This document shows positions 15,764 through 23,589 of a stretch of DNA of 64,000 nucleotides, one piece after another. Numbering within the stretch: the first letter of the stretch is position 1; each line of letters opens with the position of its first letter. The notes under the pieces were generated by a model. It saw only the letters and a program-made list of their open reading frames with translations. It ran no database searches and was not told where the DNA came from. Position numbers and translations under genes: made by a program. Source of the DNA: Candidatus Skiveiella danica (GTDB taxonomy: Bacteria > Pseudomonadota > Gammaproteobacteria > Burkholderiales > Burkholderiaceae_C); the NCBI GenBank assembly GCA_016721925.1, contig JADKHE010000002.1, positions 124,001 to 188,000 of the forward strand, given 5' to 3'.

Positions 15764-16069
15764 ATGACCAATCGTCGCGAATTCATCGTTCAACTCAGCC
15801 TGGGCACCGGCGTTCTGGCTGCCGGCCAGGCGATGGCCCAGGGCGCTGCCCTGTCCGAAACCGATCCCGCCGCTGCGGCGCAAGGCTACAAGGCCGACGC
15901 GACCAAGGTCGACGCCAAGAAGTACCCGAAGTACGCCGCCGGCCAGACCTGCGCCAACTGCGCGCTGTACCAAGGCAAGGCCGGTGCCGCGAGCGGCCCC
16001 TGCGCCCTGTTCCCCGGCAAGGACGTGACGGCCAAGGGCTGGTGCCAGGCCTACGCCAAGAAGGCCTGA
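15764..16069 (+). CDS. High-potential iron-sulfur protein (HiPIP), Tat-exported
   Basis: 101 residues. A twin-arginine leader (NRREF followed by a hydrophobic stretch, cleavage after AMA near residue 26) is typical because the [4Fe-4S] cluster is inserted before export. The four cluster cysteines are C63, C66, C80 and C94 (TCANCALY, GPCALFPG, GWCQAY), the family spacing. HiPIPs carry electrons in the periplasm, usually between the bc1 complex and a terminal oxidase or other acceptor. The gene is monocistronic with an FNR-type box upstream and a strong terminator downstream. Confidence 0.95.
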   Translation: MTNRREFIVQLSLGTGVLAAGQAMAQGAALSETDPAAAAQGYKADATKVDAKKYPKYAAGQTCANCALYQGKAGAASGPCALFPGKDVTAKGWCQAYAKKA

Positions 16070-16137
16070 TCCAGGCTTGAATCCTTTCGCCGGGGCCGCG
16101 CCGTCGCAGGCCTCCCCGGTGATCGCGAGGACGCACA

Positions 16138-16175
16138 GACCCGAGTGTCGCTTTCAGGCGACCTCGGGTCTTTTT
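16138..16175 (+). terminator. Rho-independent terminator after the HiPIP gene
   Basis: Stem GACCCGAG / CTCGGGTC (16138-16145 with 16163-16170), an inner TCGC/GCGA extension, and a TTTTT run directly after. Confidence 0.85.
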
Positions 16176-16246
16176 CTTGGCCGCCTCCCTGGGCGTGAGT
16201 GCCCTTGCGCACAAAAGGCGTTGCCCCATTGCGGTACAACACCGAA

Positions 16247-17359
16247 ATGAAAGAATTTCTTGCGTTCCCCTGTTGCCCCGTTCGCGGGATGCGCGCTTGG
16301 CTGGCCCTCGGGTTCGCCCTGCTGATGGGCCTGACCGGCTGCTCAACCGCACCGCCGGACGGCATCACGGTCGTCAGCCCCTTCGATGTGAACCGCTATG
16401 CCGGCAAGTGGTATGAGATCGCCCGCATGGACCACTCCTTCGAGCGGGGCCTGAGCGAGGTCAGCGCCACCTACCGGCTTCAGCCCGACGGCAGCGTGCA
16501 GGTCGTCAACCGCGGCTTCGACACGGCCCGCCAGGACTGGAAGGAAGCCGTTGGCAAGGCCCTGTTCACCGGCGACGCCAATCGCGGCGCTTTGAAGGTG
16601 TCGTTCTTCGGCCCGTTCTATGGCGGCTACAACGTGGCGGCGCTCGATCCGTCGTACCGCTGGTCCCTCGTGGTGGGCCCGGATCGCGGCTACGTCTGGA
16701 TCCTGGCGCGGGACAAACAACTCACACCGGAGGTTCGCGAGCAGGTGCTGGCGCAGGCGCGCAAGCTCGGCATCGACGTGGACCAGCTGATCTGGGTCGC
16801 GCAGAATCGCCCGGAGCAAAGGTTCGGGGGCCTGACCAGACCGCCCGGCGCCGATAATCGGCGGCTCATGACCCTCGACCACCCCGTCCTGTCCTCGCTG
16901 TTGCCGGTCGTGTTGCTGATCGCCATCGGCTTCGTTGCCGGCAAGGCGCGGCTGATCCGCGGCGAGGGCGTGCGCGACCTGTCGAACCTGGTGTTCCTGG
17001 TGCTCACGCAGGCCCTGCTGTTTCGCACCATGAGTTCGGTGCACATCGAGCGGCTCGACTTCAAGTCGGTGGCGCTGTATTACCTCGTGGCCGGCGCGTT
17101 GTTCATTGCCCTGCTGCTGATCCAGGGGCTCACCAGCCGCTCTGCCGTGGTGGCGCTGGCTGCGATCTTCAGCAACACGCTGATGATCGGCGTGCCGCTG
17201 GTGTCGCTGGCGTATGGCGAGGCCGGGCTGGTGCAGCTGTTCACGCTGATCTCGATGCACGCGCTGGTGCTGCTGACCTTTGCCACCGTGGTGCTGGAGC
17301 TGCTGGTGGCGCATGAAGACGCGCGATCGGGTAGGTCGAGCCGCGCCACATGCTGGTGA
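16247..17359 (+). CDS. Blc-like lipocalin lipoprotein, reading in frame into an AEC transporter gene
   Basis: Residues 1-190 are a bacterial lipocalin: a lipoprotein signal with lipobox LTGC, then the GxW signature in YAGKWYEIARMDHSFERG, VNRGFDTARQDWKEA, FFGPFYGGYNVAALD and DYxW-type SYRWSLVVGPDRGYVWIL. Such proteins are outer-membrane anchored and bind lipids. No stop follows the lipocalin (natural end expected near 16810-16830); the frame continues through about 12 unrelated residues straight into the AEC transporter at its own ATG (16868) and ends at 17359 because that gene is frameshifted. Either a lipocalin-transporter fusion or a lost stop. A TACAAC -10-like element lies six bases before the ATG. 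Confidence 0.75.
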   Translation: MKEFLAFPCCPVRGMRAWLALGFALLMGLTGCSTAPPDGITVVSPFDVNRYAGKWYEIARMDHSFERGLSEVSATYRLQPDGSVQVVNRGFDTARQDWKEAVGKALFTGDANRGALKVSFFGPFYGGYNVAALDPSYRWSLVVGPDRGYVWILARDKQLTPEVREQVLAQARKLGIDVDQLIWVAQNRPEQRFGGLTRPPGADNRRLMTLDHPVLSSLLPVVLLIAIGFVAGKARLIRGEGVRDLSNLVFLVLTQALLFRTMSSVHIERLDFKSVALYYLVAGALFIALLLIQGLTSRSAVVALAAIFSNTLMIGVPLVSLAYGEAGLVQLFTLISMHALVLLTFATVVLELLVAHEDARSGRSSRATCW

Positions 17360-17826
17360 CGGTGGGGCAGGCCGTGAAGAACGCGATCATCCACCCGGTG
17401 CCGCTGCCCATCATCGCCGGGCTGCTCTATGCCCAGACCGGCTGGGGCCTGCACCCGGTGGTGGATCGGCCACTGAAGCTGCTGGGTGACGCCTTCGGCC
17501 CGGTGGCGCTGGTGCTGGTGGGCGTGACGCTGGCGCAGGCGGCCATCGGCGCGCAGCTGCGGGGTGCGTTCGTGATCTCGCTGATCAAGACCCTGCTGCA
17601 CCCGGCGCTGATGGGCGCGGCCGGCTGGCTGGCCGGCCTGCGCGGCATGCCGCTGGCGGTGATGGTGGTGGCCGCCTCGCTGCCGGTGGGGGCGAACGTG
17701 TTCCTGTTCTCGCAGCGTTACCGCAAGGCCGAGGACCTGGTGACGGCCAGCGTGGCCGTCTCGACCGTGCTGGCGCTGCTCAGCGTGTCGCTGGTGATGG
17801 CGCTGTTGCCGAAACTGCCCGGCTGA
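16868..17826 (+). pseudogene. AEC (auxin efflux carrier) family transporter, one frameshift
   Basis: Combining two frames gives about 319 residues, the usual AEC length, with about ten membrane segments: SSLLPVVLLIAIGFVAGKARLI at the start and, after the break, PLPIIAGLLYAQTGWGLHPVV, VALVLVGVTLAQAA and AASLPVGANVFLFSQRY. The switch lies between 17335 and 17349; one missing G near 17338 (giving SEPRHMLVTVG) would restore it. AEC proteins are inner-membrane carriers for small organic acids or other metabolites. Whether the break is real or a consensus error cannot be decided here. Confidence 0.75.
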
Positions 17827-18460
17827 TCAAGGCGCCAGCCGCTCGCGCACCCAGGTCTCCTTTTCGAGCCGGTAGCGCAGCCGGTCGTGCAGGCGGCTCT
17901 TGCGGCCCTGCCAGAACTGCCAGGTGTCGGGCTTCAGGCGGTAGCCGCCCCAGTGCGGCGGGCGCGGCGGGTGCAGCAGGAACTTGGCGCCGTATTTCGC
18001 GGCGGCAGTGACCAGCACCGTGCGGTCCGGGGATGACCTGGCTCTGCGGGCTGGCCCAGGCGCCGATGCGTGAATCGAGCGGGCGGGTGGCGAAGTAGGC
18101 GTCGCTTTCCTCGGCGCTGACCTTTTCCACCAGGCCTTCGATGCGCACCACGCGCTCCAGCTCGACCCAGTGGAACTGCAGCGCCGCATACGGGTTGCCG
18201 GCCAGCTCCTGGCCTTTCTGGCTCTCGTAGTTGGTGTACCAGACGATGCCGCGCTCGTCATAGCCCTTGATCAGCACGACGCGGGTGCTGGGGCGCAGGT
18301 CGGGCCCGACGGTGGCCACGGTCATGGCGTTGGGCTCGGGCACTTCGGAGGCGATGGCTTCCTTCAGCCAATGGTCGAACTGCATCAGCGGGTCGGCCTG
18401 CGAGTGCGCTTCGCTCAGTTCAGCCTTCTCGTAGCTCTTGCGGATGTCGGCGATGTTCAT
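17827..18460 (-). pseudogene. pdxH: Pyridoxamine 5'-phosphate oxidase, one frameshift
   Basis: FMN-dependent last step of pyridoxal phosphate synthesis. N-terminal part: IRKSYEKAELSEAHS, DPLMQFDHWLKEA, NAMTVATV, RVVLIKGYDERGIVWYTNYE, QFHWVELERVVRIEG. C-terminal part in another frame: RPPHWGGYRLKPDTWQFWQG and the classic RLHDRLRYRLE. One extra base in the GGGG run 18029-18032 accounts for the break; with three G the join reads SQVIPDRTVLV and the product is about 210 residues, normal for PdxH. As this is an important housekeeping enzyme, a consensus error is more likely than true loss unless a second pdxH exists. Confidence 0.85.
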
Positions 18461-18507
18461 GGCGTCAGTATAGGCAGGGCCCTGGCGGGGGCGTGCCCGG
18501 GGCGGCT

Positions 18508-19137
18508 TCAGTCGCCGGCCAGGTCCAGCAGGCGGGCGAGCCTGCGGTCGTGGATGCCATGCTGGCGCAGCGCGTCGAAGGTCTGGCGCGCATAGTCCAG
18601 CGTCGTGCCGTAGCGCCCCCGGGCGTGGCGGAAGATCTCGCGCAATTGCTGCGGGTGCAGATCGCCGGTGTAGTTCGGGCTGCGGCGGGACAGGGTGAAC
18701 GCCAGCGCCGGCACCGGCCCGTGCGGCGTCGGGCAGGGGAGCCAGCGCGGGTCGTACACACCGGTGGGCATCTCGCGCGCCCACAGCGCGGCCAGAGCCG
18801 CATCGGCCTCGCGGTGCGGCACCCGGTACACCATGCCCTGGCAGCTGCCACCGGGCAGCAGCGCGAACACCAGGCCTGGGCGCTCGGGCGTGCCGCGGTT
18901 GATGCGGCTCCACATCTTCAGCGCGCGGTGCCAGCCGTGCACGCGCGTGGCATGGCGCTCGGTGGATTCGAAATCGGGCCGCCAGATCAGCGAGGCATAG
19001 CCGAAGATCCACAGGTCCGCATGACGGCCGCCGCCAGCCTGGTGGCCCGCCCACTGCCCGCGAATCCTGGCGAGCATGGGCGCGGGGTCGCGCAGGAAGG
19101 GCGGGACGGGCGCGCTCGCGCTGTCAGGCTGTGTCAT
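18508..19137 (-). CDS. ChaC-type gamma-glutamylcyclotransferase
   Basis: 209 residues. The signature WIFGYASLIWRPDF, followed by RVHGWHRALKMWS, the GSCQGMVYRVP segment and EMPTGVYDPRWL, is that of the ChaC family, which cleaves glutathione to 5-oxoproline and Cys-Gly. The start at 19137 is six bases from a TAAAGT element on the same strand (19144-19149), so the mRNA may be leaderless or nearly so. It is divergent from the OmpA-like gene, sharing a 44 bp promoter region. Confidence 0.88.
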   Translation of the reverse strand: MTQPDSASAPVPPFLRDPAPMLARIRGQWAGHQAGGGRHADLWIFGYASLIWRPDFESTERHATRVHGWHRALKMWSRINRGTPERPGLVFALLPGGSCQGMVYRVPHREADAALAALWAREMPTGVYDPRWLPCPTPHGPVPALAFTLSRRSPNYTGDLHPQQLREIFRHARGRYGTTLDYARQTFDALRQHGIHDRRLARLLDLAGD

Positions 19138-19143
19138 GGTGGC

Positions 19144-19153
19144 ACTTTACAAT
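19144..19153. promoter_or_regulatory. Overlapping divergent -10 elements (chaC-like and OmpA-like genes)
   Basis: ACTTTACAAT contains TACAAT for the plus strand and, on the complement, TAAAGT for the minus strand. The plus-strand start would lie near 19160, 22 bases before the OmpA-like ATG; the minus-strand start would fall almost on the ChaC ATG. No strong -35 is visible. Confidence 0.35.
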
Positions 19154-19181
19154 CGGCGCATCTATTTTTGGAGCTTGAGCG

Positions 19182-19667
19182 ATGTTTTCTTCCGACGATG
19201 ACAACCAGGGACTGGTTCTGGGCGTGGTTTTTGGCGTGATTGCCCTGGTGATTGCTCTGGTGATCGGTATCAGCATTTACACGCGAAACCTGGTGCCCGC
19301 GGCCAAGGCGCCTGCGGTTGCGGTCGTGGTGGTCGAGGAGGTGGCTACCGTCAAGGTGGAGAACGGCGTCGTCAAGTTCTATTTCGTCGTCGGCAAGGCC
19401 GACGTGGCGCCCGAGGCCGCGCAGGCGCTGGCCGAGGTCGTGAAGGCCGTGGCCGCCGGCAAGATGGCCGTGATCAGCGGCTTCCATGACGCCTCTGGCG
19501 ACCCCCAGAAGAATGCCGAACTGGCCAAGCAGCGCGCGCTGGCCGTGCGCGCCGTGCTGGTGACCCAAGGCGTGGCCGAAGACAAGGTGGAGCTGAAGAA
19601 ACCCGAACAGGCGCTGGCCTCCGGCCCCGCCGCCGAAGCCCGCCGCGTGGAAGTGACGCTGAAGTAA
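19182..19667 (+). CDS. OmpA-domain membrane protein
   Basis: 161 residues: short acidic N-terminus, one membrane segment (VLGVVFGVIALVIALVIGISIY, about 12-33), a Val/Ala-rich linker, and a C-terminal OmpA-like peptidoglycan-binding domain: VKFYFVVGKADVAPEAAQAL, VISGFHDASGDPQKNAELAKQRA and the DKVELKKPEQ region near the end. The usual NxxLSxxRA is here NAELAKQRA. It would be inner-membrane anchored with the domain in the periplasm. GGAG at 19169-19172 is the ribosome site. Followed by a clear terminator. Confidence 0.82.
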   Translation: MFSSDDDNQGLVLGVVFGVIALVIALVIGISIYTRNLVPAAKAPAVAVVVVEEVATVKVENGVVKFYFVVGKADVAPEAAQALAEVVKAVAAGKMAVISGFHDASGDPQKNAELAKQRALAVRAVLVTQGVAEDKVELKKPEQALASGPAAEARRVEVTLK

Positions 19668-19686
19668 GCGCCCGCCGGCTCAGCAA

Positions 19687-19712
19687 GAAAAGCCCGGCTT
19701 GCCGGGCTTTTT
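19687..19712 (+). terminator. Rho-independent terminator after the OmpA-like gene
   Basis: AAAGCCCGGC-TTGC-CGGGCTTTTTT: near-perfect GC stem with T-tract; the A-run on the left makes it usable from the minus strand as well, where the nickel permease gene ends. Confidence 0.9.
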
Positions 19713-19720
19713 TGTGGCCA

Positions 19721-19757
19721 AATGGGCCTTAACCCAGCGTCAATGGGTCAGTGTGTG
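19721..19757 (+). repeat. Dispersed AT-rich element, copy E (intergenic)
   Basis: AACCCAGCGTCAATGGGTC matches copy C almost exactly; it lies between the terminator and the end of the nickel permease gene. Confidence 0.45.
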
Positions 19758-19796
19758 AAAAAAAAAAGGAGTATTCGGGAGCGGCGAGGAGGGACT

Positions 19797-20609
19797 TCAG
19801 GCAGCGACCGCAGGGCGCCGCGCCAGCCGCATCGCAGCCAGGAAGCTCAGGGCAATGACGGCCACCAGCGCAGCACCAAACTGCAGTTCCCGGCCCTCGC
19901 TCCATGCATCCACGCCCGGCAGCAGCAGCTTGGCCGCGCCAAAGGCCGCCACCAGCAGGCTGACGCCAGCCACCACCAGCCCCATGACGCGCGAGGCGAT
20001 GCGCGCGGTCTGGTCGGCGCGGCGAATCAGGCGGGCGATCCACAGGCCGTTGATGCCGTCGGTGAGCAACATCCCCAACATGAACAGCAGCGCCAGGACC
20101 AGCGCATGCTGCCAGCCACCGAACTGCGTGGCGGCCAGTGCGAAGAAGGCGGCCTGCGAGAGTGTGTCGAAGGACAGCGCAAACAGCGCGCCCACCAGCG
20201 CCACGGCAAGAGGGTTCGAAACATGGCGCAGGCTGCCCAGCAGGCGGCCCTTGACGCCGACCGGTTGCACCACCTGATCCGGACCGGCGCGCAGCACAGC
20301 AGCCAGATTCAGCATGCCCAGCGCGGCCAGAAACCCGGTCGAGATCAGCGCGCCCAGCGTGCCAAACCACTGCGGCACCGCCCACTGGCCCGCCGCCGCC
20401 GAGACCCCCAGCGCGATGGCCATGACCACCGCGCCGTGCCCCAGCGAGAACAGCGTGCCGCAATAGCGGGCCAGGGCGGGGCGCACGCGGACGTTGTGGC
20501 GGGTCAGGCCGTCGATGGTGGCCAGGTGGTCGGCGTCAAAGCCATGCTTCATGCCCAGCACGAAAGTCAGGAGCAACAGCGACAGCCAGTCGGCGGGCGG
20601 GGCTTGCAT
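19797..20609 (-). CDS. Nickel/cobalt permease (NiCoT/HupN-UreH-like)
   Basis: 270 residues with six to eight membrane segments. The metal-selectivity signature GMKHGFDADHLATIDGLTR in the first helices is the HX4DH motif of NiCoT carriers; further family motifs are LFSLGHGAVVM and LFALSFDTLSQAAFF. The shorter length is like the HupE/UreH-related permeases. It would import Ni(II) for urease or hydrogenase encoded elsewhere. An inverted repeat resembling a NikR box lies immediately before the start and nikR is the upstream neighbour, so repression by nickel-loaded NikR is likely. Confidence 0.88.
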   Translation of the reverse strand: MQAPPADWLSLLLLTFVLGMKHGFDADHLATIDGLTRHNVRVRPALARYCGTLFSLGHGAVVMAIALGVSAAAGQWAVPQWFGTLGALISTGFLAALGMLNLAAVLRAGPDQVVQPVGVKGRLLGSLRHVSNPLAVALVGALFALSFDTLSQAAFFALAATQFGGWQHALVLALLFMLGMLLTDGINGLWIARLIRRADQTARIASRVMGLVVAGVSLLVAAFGAAKLLLPGVDAWSEGRELQFGAALVAVIALSFLAAMRLARRPAVAA

Positions 20610-20612
20610 GGT

Positions 20613-20645
20613 GTTGTGTGAAGTTTGAAAAAATTATCACACAAC
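20613..20645. promoter_or_regulatory. Probable NikR operator
   Basis: GTTGTGTGA, 15 bases, TCACACAAC: perfect 9-base arms. The inner arms GTGTGA/TCACAC resemble the E. coli NikR half sites GTATGA/TCATAC, with a spacing one base shorter than N16. It starts four bases from the permease start codon, so bound repressor would cover the promoter. The spacer is AT-rich and includes a TAATTT-like -10 on the minus strand. Confidence 0.65.
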
Positions 20646-20738
20646 GGGCGGGGCCTGGGCAGATTCAGCCGCAGTCGCCGTCGGGCTGCAGCGCCCGTTG
20701 CAGGCAGGGCCGTCCTGCGCCGAATTACCTACACGGGC

Positions 20739-21203
20739 TCAGCGCGCCGGGCGGTAGTGCACGTGTGGCGCGCCGTGCGCATCGTGCGCGTGGTGGTGTT
20801 CGGCTTCCAGGGCGATCACGTTCAGTTGGCCGTGGCGCACGCCGCTTTGCGCCATCAGGGCATCGGCAAACTGGCGCACTGCGGCTGTCGGGCCCTTGAG
20901 GATGACCGATTCCAGGCAGTTCTCGTGGTCCAGGTGGCTGTGCATGGCCGCCACCGTGAGGTCGTGGTGTTCGTGCTGCAGGCCGGTCAGCCGCTCGGCC
21001 AGTTCACGCTGGTGGTGGTTGAACACGTAGGACAGGTTGCCCACGCAGTGCCCGGACGGTGGGTCGCGCTGCCGGTCGCCCTCGATGGCGCCGCGGATCA
21101 GGTCGCGCACCGCCTCCGAACGGCTGCTGTAGCCCCGCGCCGCGATCAGCGCATCGAACTGTTGCGCGAGCGCCTCGTCCAGCGAAATCGTGAAGCGTTC
21201 CAT
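20739..21203 (-). CDS. nikR: Nickel-responsive regulator NikR
   Basis: 154 residues. Ribbon-helix-helix domain at 1-45 (ERFTISLDEALAQQFDALI, GYSSRSEAVRDLIR) and a C-terminal ACT-like nickel domain. The nickel ligands are H77 or H79, H88, H90 and C96 (contexts QHEHHDL and MHSHLDHENCLE), one position on from the E. coli numbering. The C-terminus has a His-rich tail (residues 136-149, seven or more His) beyond the usual end, possibly for storage or weak metal binding. It stands upstream of the permease on the same strand with the operator between them. Confidence 0.93.
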   Translation of the reverse strand: MERFTISLDEALAQQFDALIAARGYSSRSEAVRDLIRGAIEGDRQRDPPSGHCVGNLSYVFNHHQRELAERLTGLQHEHHDLTVAAMHSHLDHENCLESVILKGPTAAVRQFADALMAQSGVRHGQLNVIALEAEHHHAHDAHGAPHVHYRPAR

Positions 21204-21212
21204 GGCGCGTGC

Positions 21213-21626
21213 TCAGCGCAGGCCGCCGCCCGCTGCACCCTCCGCGCGCTGGATCAGTTCGATCTTGTAGCCGTCGGGGTCGGTGACGAAGGCGATCACG
21301 GTCGTACCGCCCTTGACCGGACCGGCCTCGCGCGTCACGTTGCCGCCCGCGGCCTTGATCTTTTCCACGGCGGCGTAGGCATCGGGTACAGCCAGCGCGA
21401 TGTGGCCGTAAGCCGTGCCCATCTCATAGCTTTCCACGCCCCAGTTGTAAGTCAGCTCGATCTCGGCCTGGCCGGGGTTGCCGCCCTCGAAGCCGAGGAA
21501 GGCCAGCGAATACTTGTACTCGGGGTTTTCGGACTGGCGCAGCAGCGTCATGCCCAGCACATTCGTGTAGAAATCTATGGAACGCTGCAGGTTGCCCACC
21601 CGCAGCATGGTGTGGAGGAAACGCAT
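21213..21626 (-). CDS. gloA: Lactoylglutathione lyase (glyoxalase I)
   Basis: 137 residues, the typical bacterial length. RFLHTMLRVGNLQRSIDFYT with the first metal His (HTMLRV), LELTYNWG-type IELTYNWGVESYEMG, AYGHIALAV with the second His, and DPDGYKIELIQ with the C-terminal Glu. It isomerises the methylglyoxal-glutathione hemithioacetal and is nickel-dependent in most bacteria, which fits its position next to nikR and the nickel permease. The ATG at 21626 is taken as start because family N-termini begin MRxLHTMLRVG; upstream in-frame sequence overlaps the thioesterase gene. Confidence 0.93.
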   Translation of the reverse strand: MRFLHTMLRVGNLQRSIDFYTNVLGMTLLRQSENPEYKYSLAFLGFEGGNPGQAEIELTYNWGVESYEMGTAYGHIALAVPDAYAAVEKIKAAGGNVTREAGPVKGGTTVIAFVTDPDGYKIELIQRAEGAAGGGLR

Positions 21627-21657
21627 GGACTGGCCTTTCAGTGGATGGGCCTGAAGT

Positions 21658-22227
21658 CTATTCGGTCGCGCCGCCGGGCGGCTTGTGGTGCACGTCAAAC
21701 ACCAGGCAGGTGGTGGTGGCATGGGCGTAGAGCGTGCCGTCGGGCCCGACCAGGCGCGCGTCGGCGGTGGCCAGCTGGCGGCCGCAGTGGATCACCCGGC
21801 CCTCGGCGCGCACGCGCGGCACCTTGAGCGTGAGCGCGCGCACGATGTTCACGCTGAGCTCGGCCGTGGTGTAGCCGCGCCCGGGCGGCATCATGGTGTG
21901 CACCGCGCAGCCCAGCGCCGAGTCGAGCAGCGTGGCGAACCAGCCGCCGTGCACCGTGCCCAGCGGGTTGAAGTGCGCCAGTTGCGGGTGGCCCTGGAAC
22001 ACCGCAAGCCCTTTCTCGACGTGGACCATCGTGAAGTCCAGCGTGCGGGCGATGTGCGCGTAAGGCAACTCGCCGCGCAGCAGACCCTGCATGACTTCCA
22101 GCCCGGTCTTGCCGGCAATCTGCTCCGTCGTGGCCAGCCCGGGGCCCGGGCCGGCGTCCATGCGCTGTTGCACGGCGGCTTCGTCGGCCAGCCATTGTTC
22201 GAGGTGGTTGTGGGGGTGGTGGGTCAT
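21658..22227 (-). CDS. PaaI-type hotdog-fold thioesterase
   Basis: 189 residues. The core AHFNPLGTVHGGWFATLLDSALGCAVH is the PaaI/YbgC-type hotdog helix with the HGG motif, and YTTAELSVNIVRAL and GRVIHCGRQLATADARLVGPDGTLYAH follow. It hydrolyses acyl- or aryl-CoA thioesters in the cytoplasm. The 50-residue N-terminal extension is longer than in minimal PaaI proteins. Divergent from an MFS transporter with a strong inverted repeat between them. Confidence 0.85.
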   Translation of the reverse strand: MTHHPHNHLEQWLADEAAVQQRMDAGPGPGLATTEQIAGKTGLEVMQGLLRGELPYAHIARTLDFTMVHVEKGLAVFQGHPQLAHFNPLGTVHGGWFATLLDSALGCAVHTMMPPGRGYTTAELSVNIVRALTLKVPRVRAEGRVIHCGRQLATADARLVGPDGTLYAHATTTCLVFDVHHKPPGGATE

Positions 22228-22246
22228 GATCGCTCCGGAACATTAG

Positions 22247-22275
22247 ATTGCAGATACAATGATTGTAGCTGCAAT
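22247..22275. promoter_or_regulatory. Inverted-repeat operator between thioesterase and MFS genes
   Basis: Arms ATTGCAG-A-TACAA and TTGTA-G-CTGCAAT around a TGA centre: 12 paired positions per arm. The TTGTA/TACAA core is like operators of GntR (FCD) and MarR regulators. It lies in the 128 bp divergent region, near the thioesterase start. No matching regulator gene is adjacent. Confidence 0.6.
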
Positions 22276-22355
22276 TAAAACCAGGCCTCTGACAGGGTGG
22301 ACGGACATGGCAGTCCCGAACCCCGCCAGTGCCACTGGACATTCTGGAGAACACG

Positions 22356-23570
22356 ATGATTGAGAACAGGAGAAGTCACCCTGCACTCTGGTTGGTGCTG
22401 CTGGCCGCCGCCGGCACCTTTGCGCTCACCATGGGGACGCGCCAGACCATGGGCCTGTTCCTGTCGCCGATCAACACCTCGACCGGGCTGGGCCTGGGCA
22501 GCATCAGCCTGGCGTTTGCCTTCGGGCAGCTGTTCTGGGGGCTGACGCAGCCGTTCGCCGGCGCCGTGGCCGACCGCATCGGCGCGGGGCGCGTGCTGCT
22601 GGCCGGCGTGCTGCTGGTGGCTTTGGGCACTTTCATCACGCCGCTGATGACCAGTACGGTGGGGCTGATCTTCGCGATTGGCGTGCTGTCGGCGGGCGGC
22701 GCCGGCATGGCGGGGCCGGCGGTGCTGATGGCCGCCACCACGCGCTTGCTACCGCCCGGCAGGAGCGGGCTGGCCACGGGCATTGTCAACGCCGGCGGTT
22801 CGTTCGGCCAGTTTGTCATGGCGCCGATTGCCGCCGCGCTGATGCTCGGCGTGGGCTGGGTCGCGGCGCTGCAGATCATGGGCGTGATCGTGCTGGTGTG
22901 CCTGCCGGCGGCCTTCCTGCTGCGCGGCAATTCGCTGCAGGCCGCGCCGGCCGGGCAGAAGGCGGTGGGCACGCGCGAAGCCATCGGCACGGCGCTGCGC
23001 ACCCCCAGCTACCTGCTGCTGGCGGCCGGCTTTTTCGTCTGCGGGTTTCACGTGGCCTTCCTGGGCACGCACCTGCCCGGCGTCGTGGACACCTGCGGCC
23101 TGCCCCCGCAGTGGGCCGGCTGGTCGCTGGCGATGATCGGGTTGTTCAACATCATCGGCAGCGTGGGCATGGGCTGGGCCGTGGGGCGCTGGCGCATGAA
23201 GTCGCTGCTGTCGCTGGTGTACGCCACGCGCGCCCTGGCCGTGGCGATCTTCCTGATGGCGCCCAAGACCGGCCCGGTGATGCTGGTCTTCGCCGCCGTG
23301 ATGGGCCTGACCTTTCTCTCCACCGTGCCGCCCACCGCCGGGCTGGTCGCGCGCTTCTTCGGCCCGGCCAACATGGCCACGCTGTTCGGCCTGGTGCTGA
23401 TGACGCACCAGGTCGGCGGCTTCCTGGGCGCGTGGCTGGGCGGCAAGGTGTTCGAGGCGACCGGTTCCTACGACTGGCTCTGGTACGCCGACATCGTGCT
23501 GGCCGTTGGCGCGGCGCTGATTCATCTGCCGATCAAGGAGGCACCGCAGGCGCGGGCGGTGGCCGCGTGA
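22356..23570 (+). CDS. Major facilitator superfamily transporter
   Basis: 404 residues with 12 predicted membrane helices. TLGTRQ-like GTRQTMGLFLSPI at the start, GLTQPFAGAVADRIGAGRVL (MFS motif A region), GIVNAGGSFGQFVMAPI and MGLTFLSTVPPTAGLVARFFG are typical of the oxalate/formate antiporter-like or CynX-like bacterial MFS group with a monocarboxylate preference. The ATG at 22356 follows TGGAGA. Substrate unknown; an organic acid is likely from the neighbours. Confidence 0.85.
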   Translation: MIENRRSHPALWLVLLAAAGTFALTMGTRQTMGLFLSPINTSTGLGLGSISLAFAFGQLFWGLTQPFAGAVADRIGAGRVLLAGVLLVALGTFITPLMTSTVGLIFAIGVLSAGGAGMAGPAVLMAATTRLLPPGRSGLATGIVNAGGSFGQFVMAPIAAALMLGVGWVAALQIMGVIVLVCLPAAFLLRGNSLQAAPAGQKAVGTREAIGTALRTPSYLLLAAGFFVCGFHVAFLGTHLPGVVDTCGLPPQWAGWSLAMIGLFNIIGSVGMGWAVGRWRMKSLLSLVYATRALAVAIFLMAPKTGPVMLVFAAVMGLTFLSTVPPTAGLVARFFGPANMATLFGLVLMTHQVGGFLGAWLGGKVFEATGSYDWLWYADIVLAVGAALIHLPIKEAPQARAVAA

Positions 23571-23589
23571 ACGCGGGCCCGCAGGGCAA

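Noticed and set aside
19722..20621. A 299-codon plus-strand frame opposite the nickel permease
   Set aside because: The minus strand has the NiCoT signature and membrane helices; the plus frame is Gln/Arg/His-rich shadow sequence.
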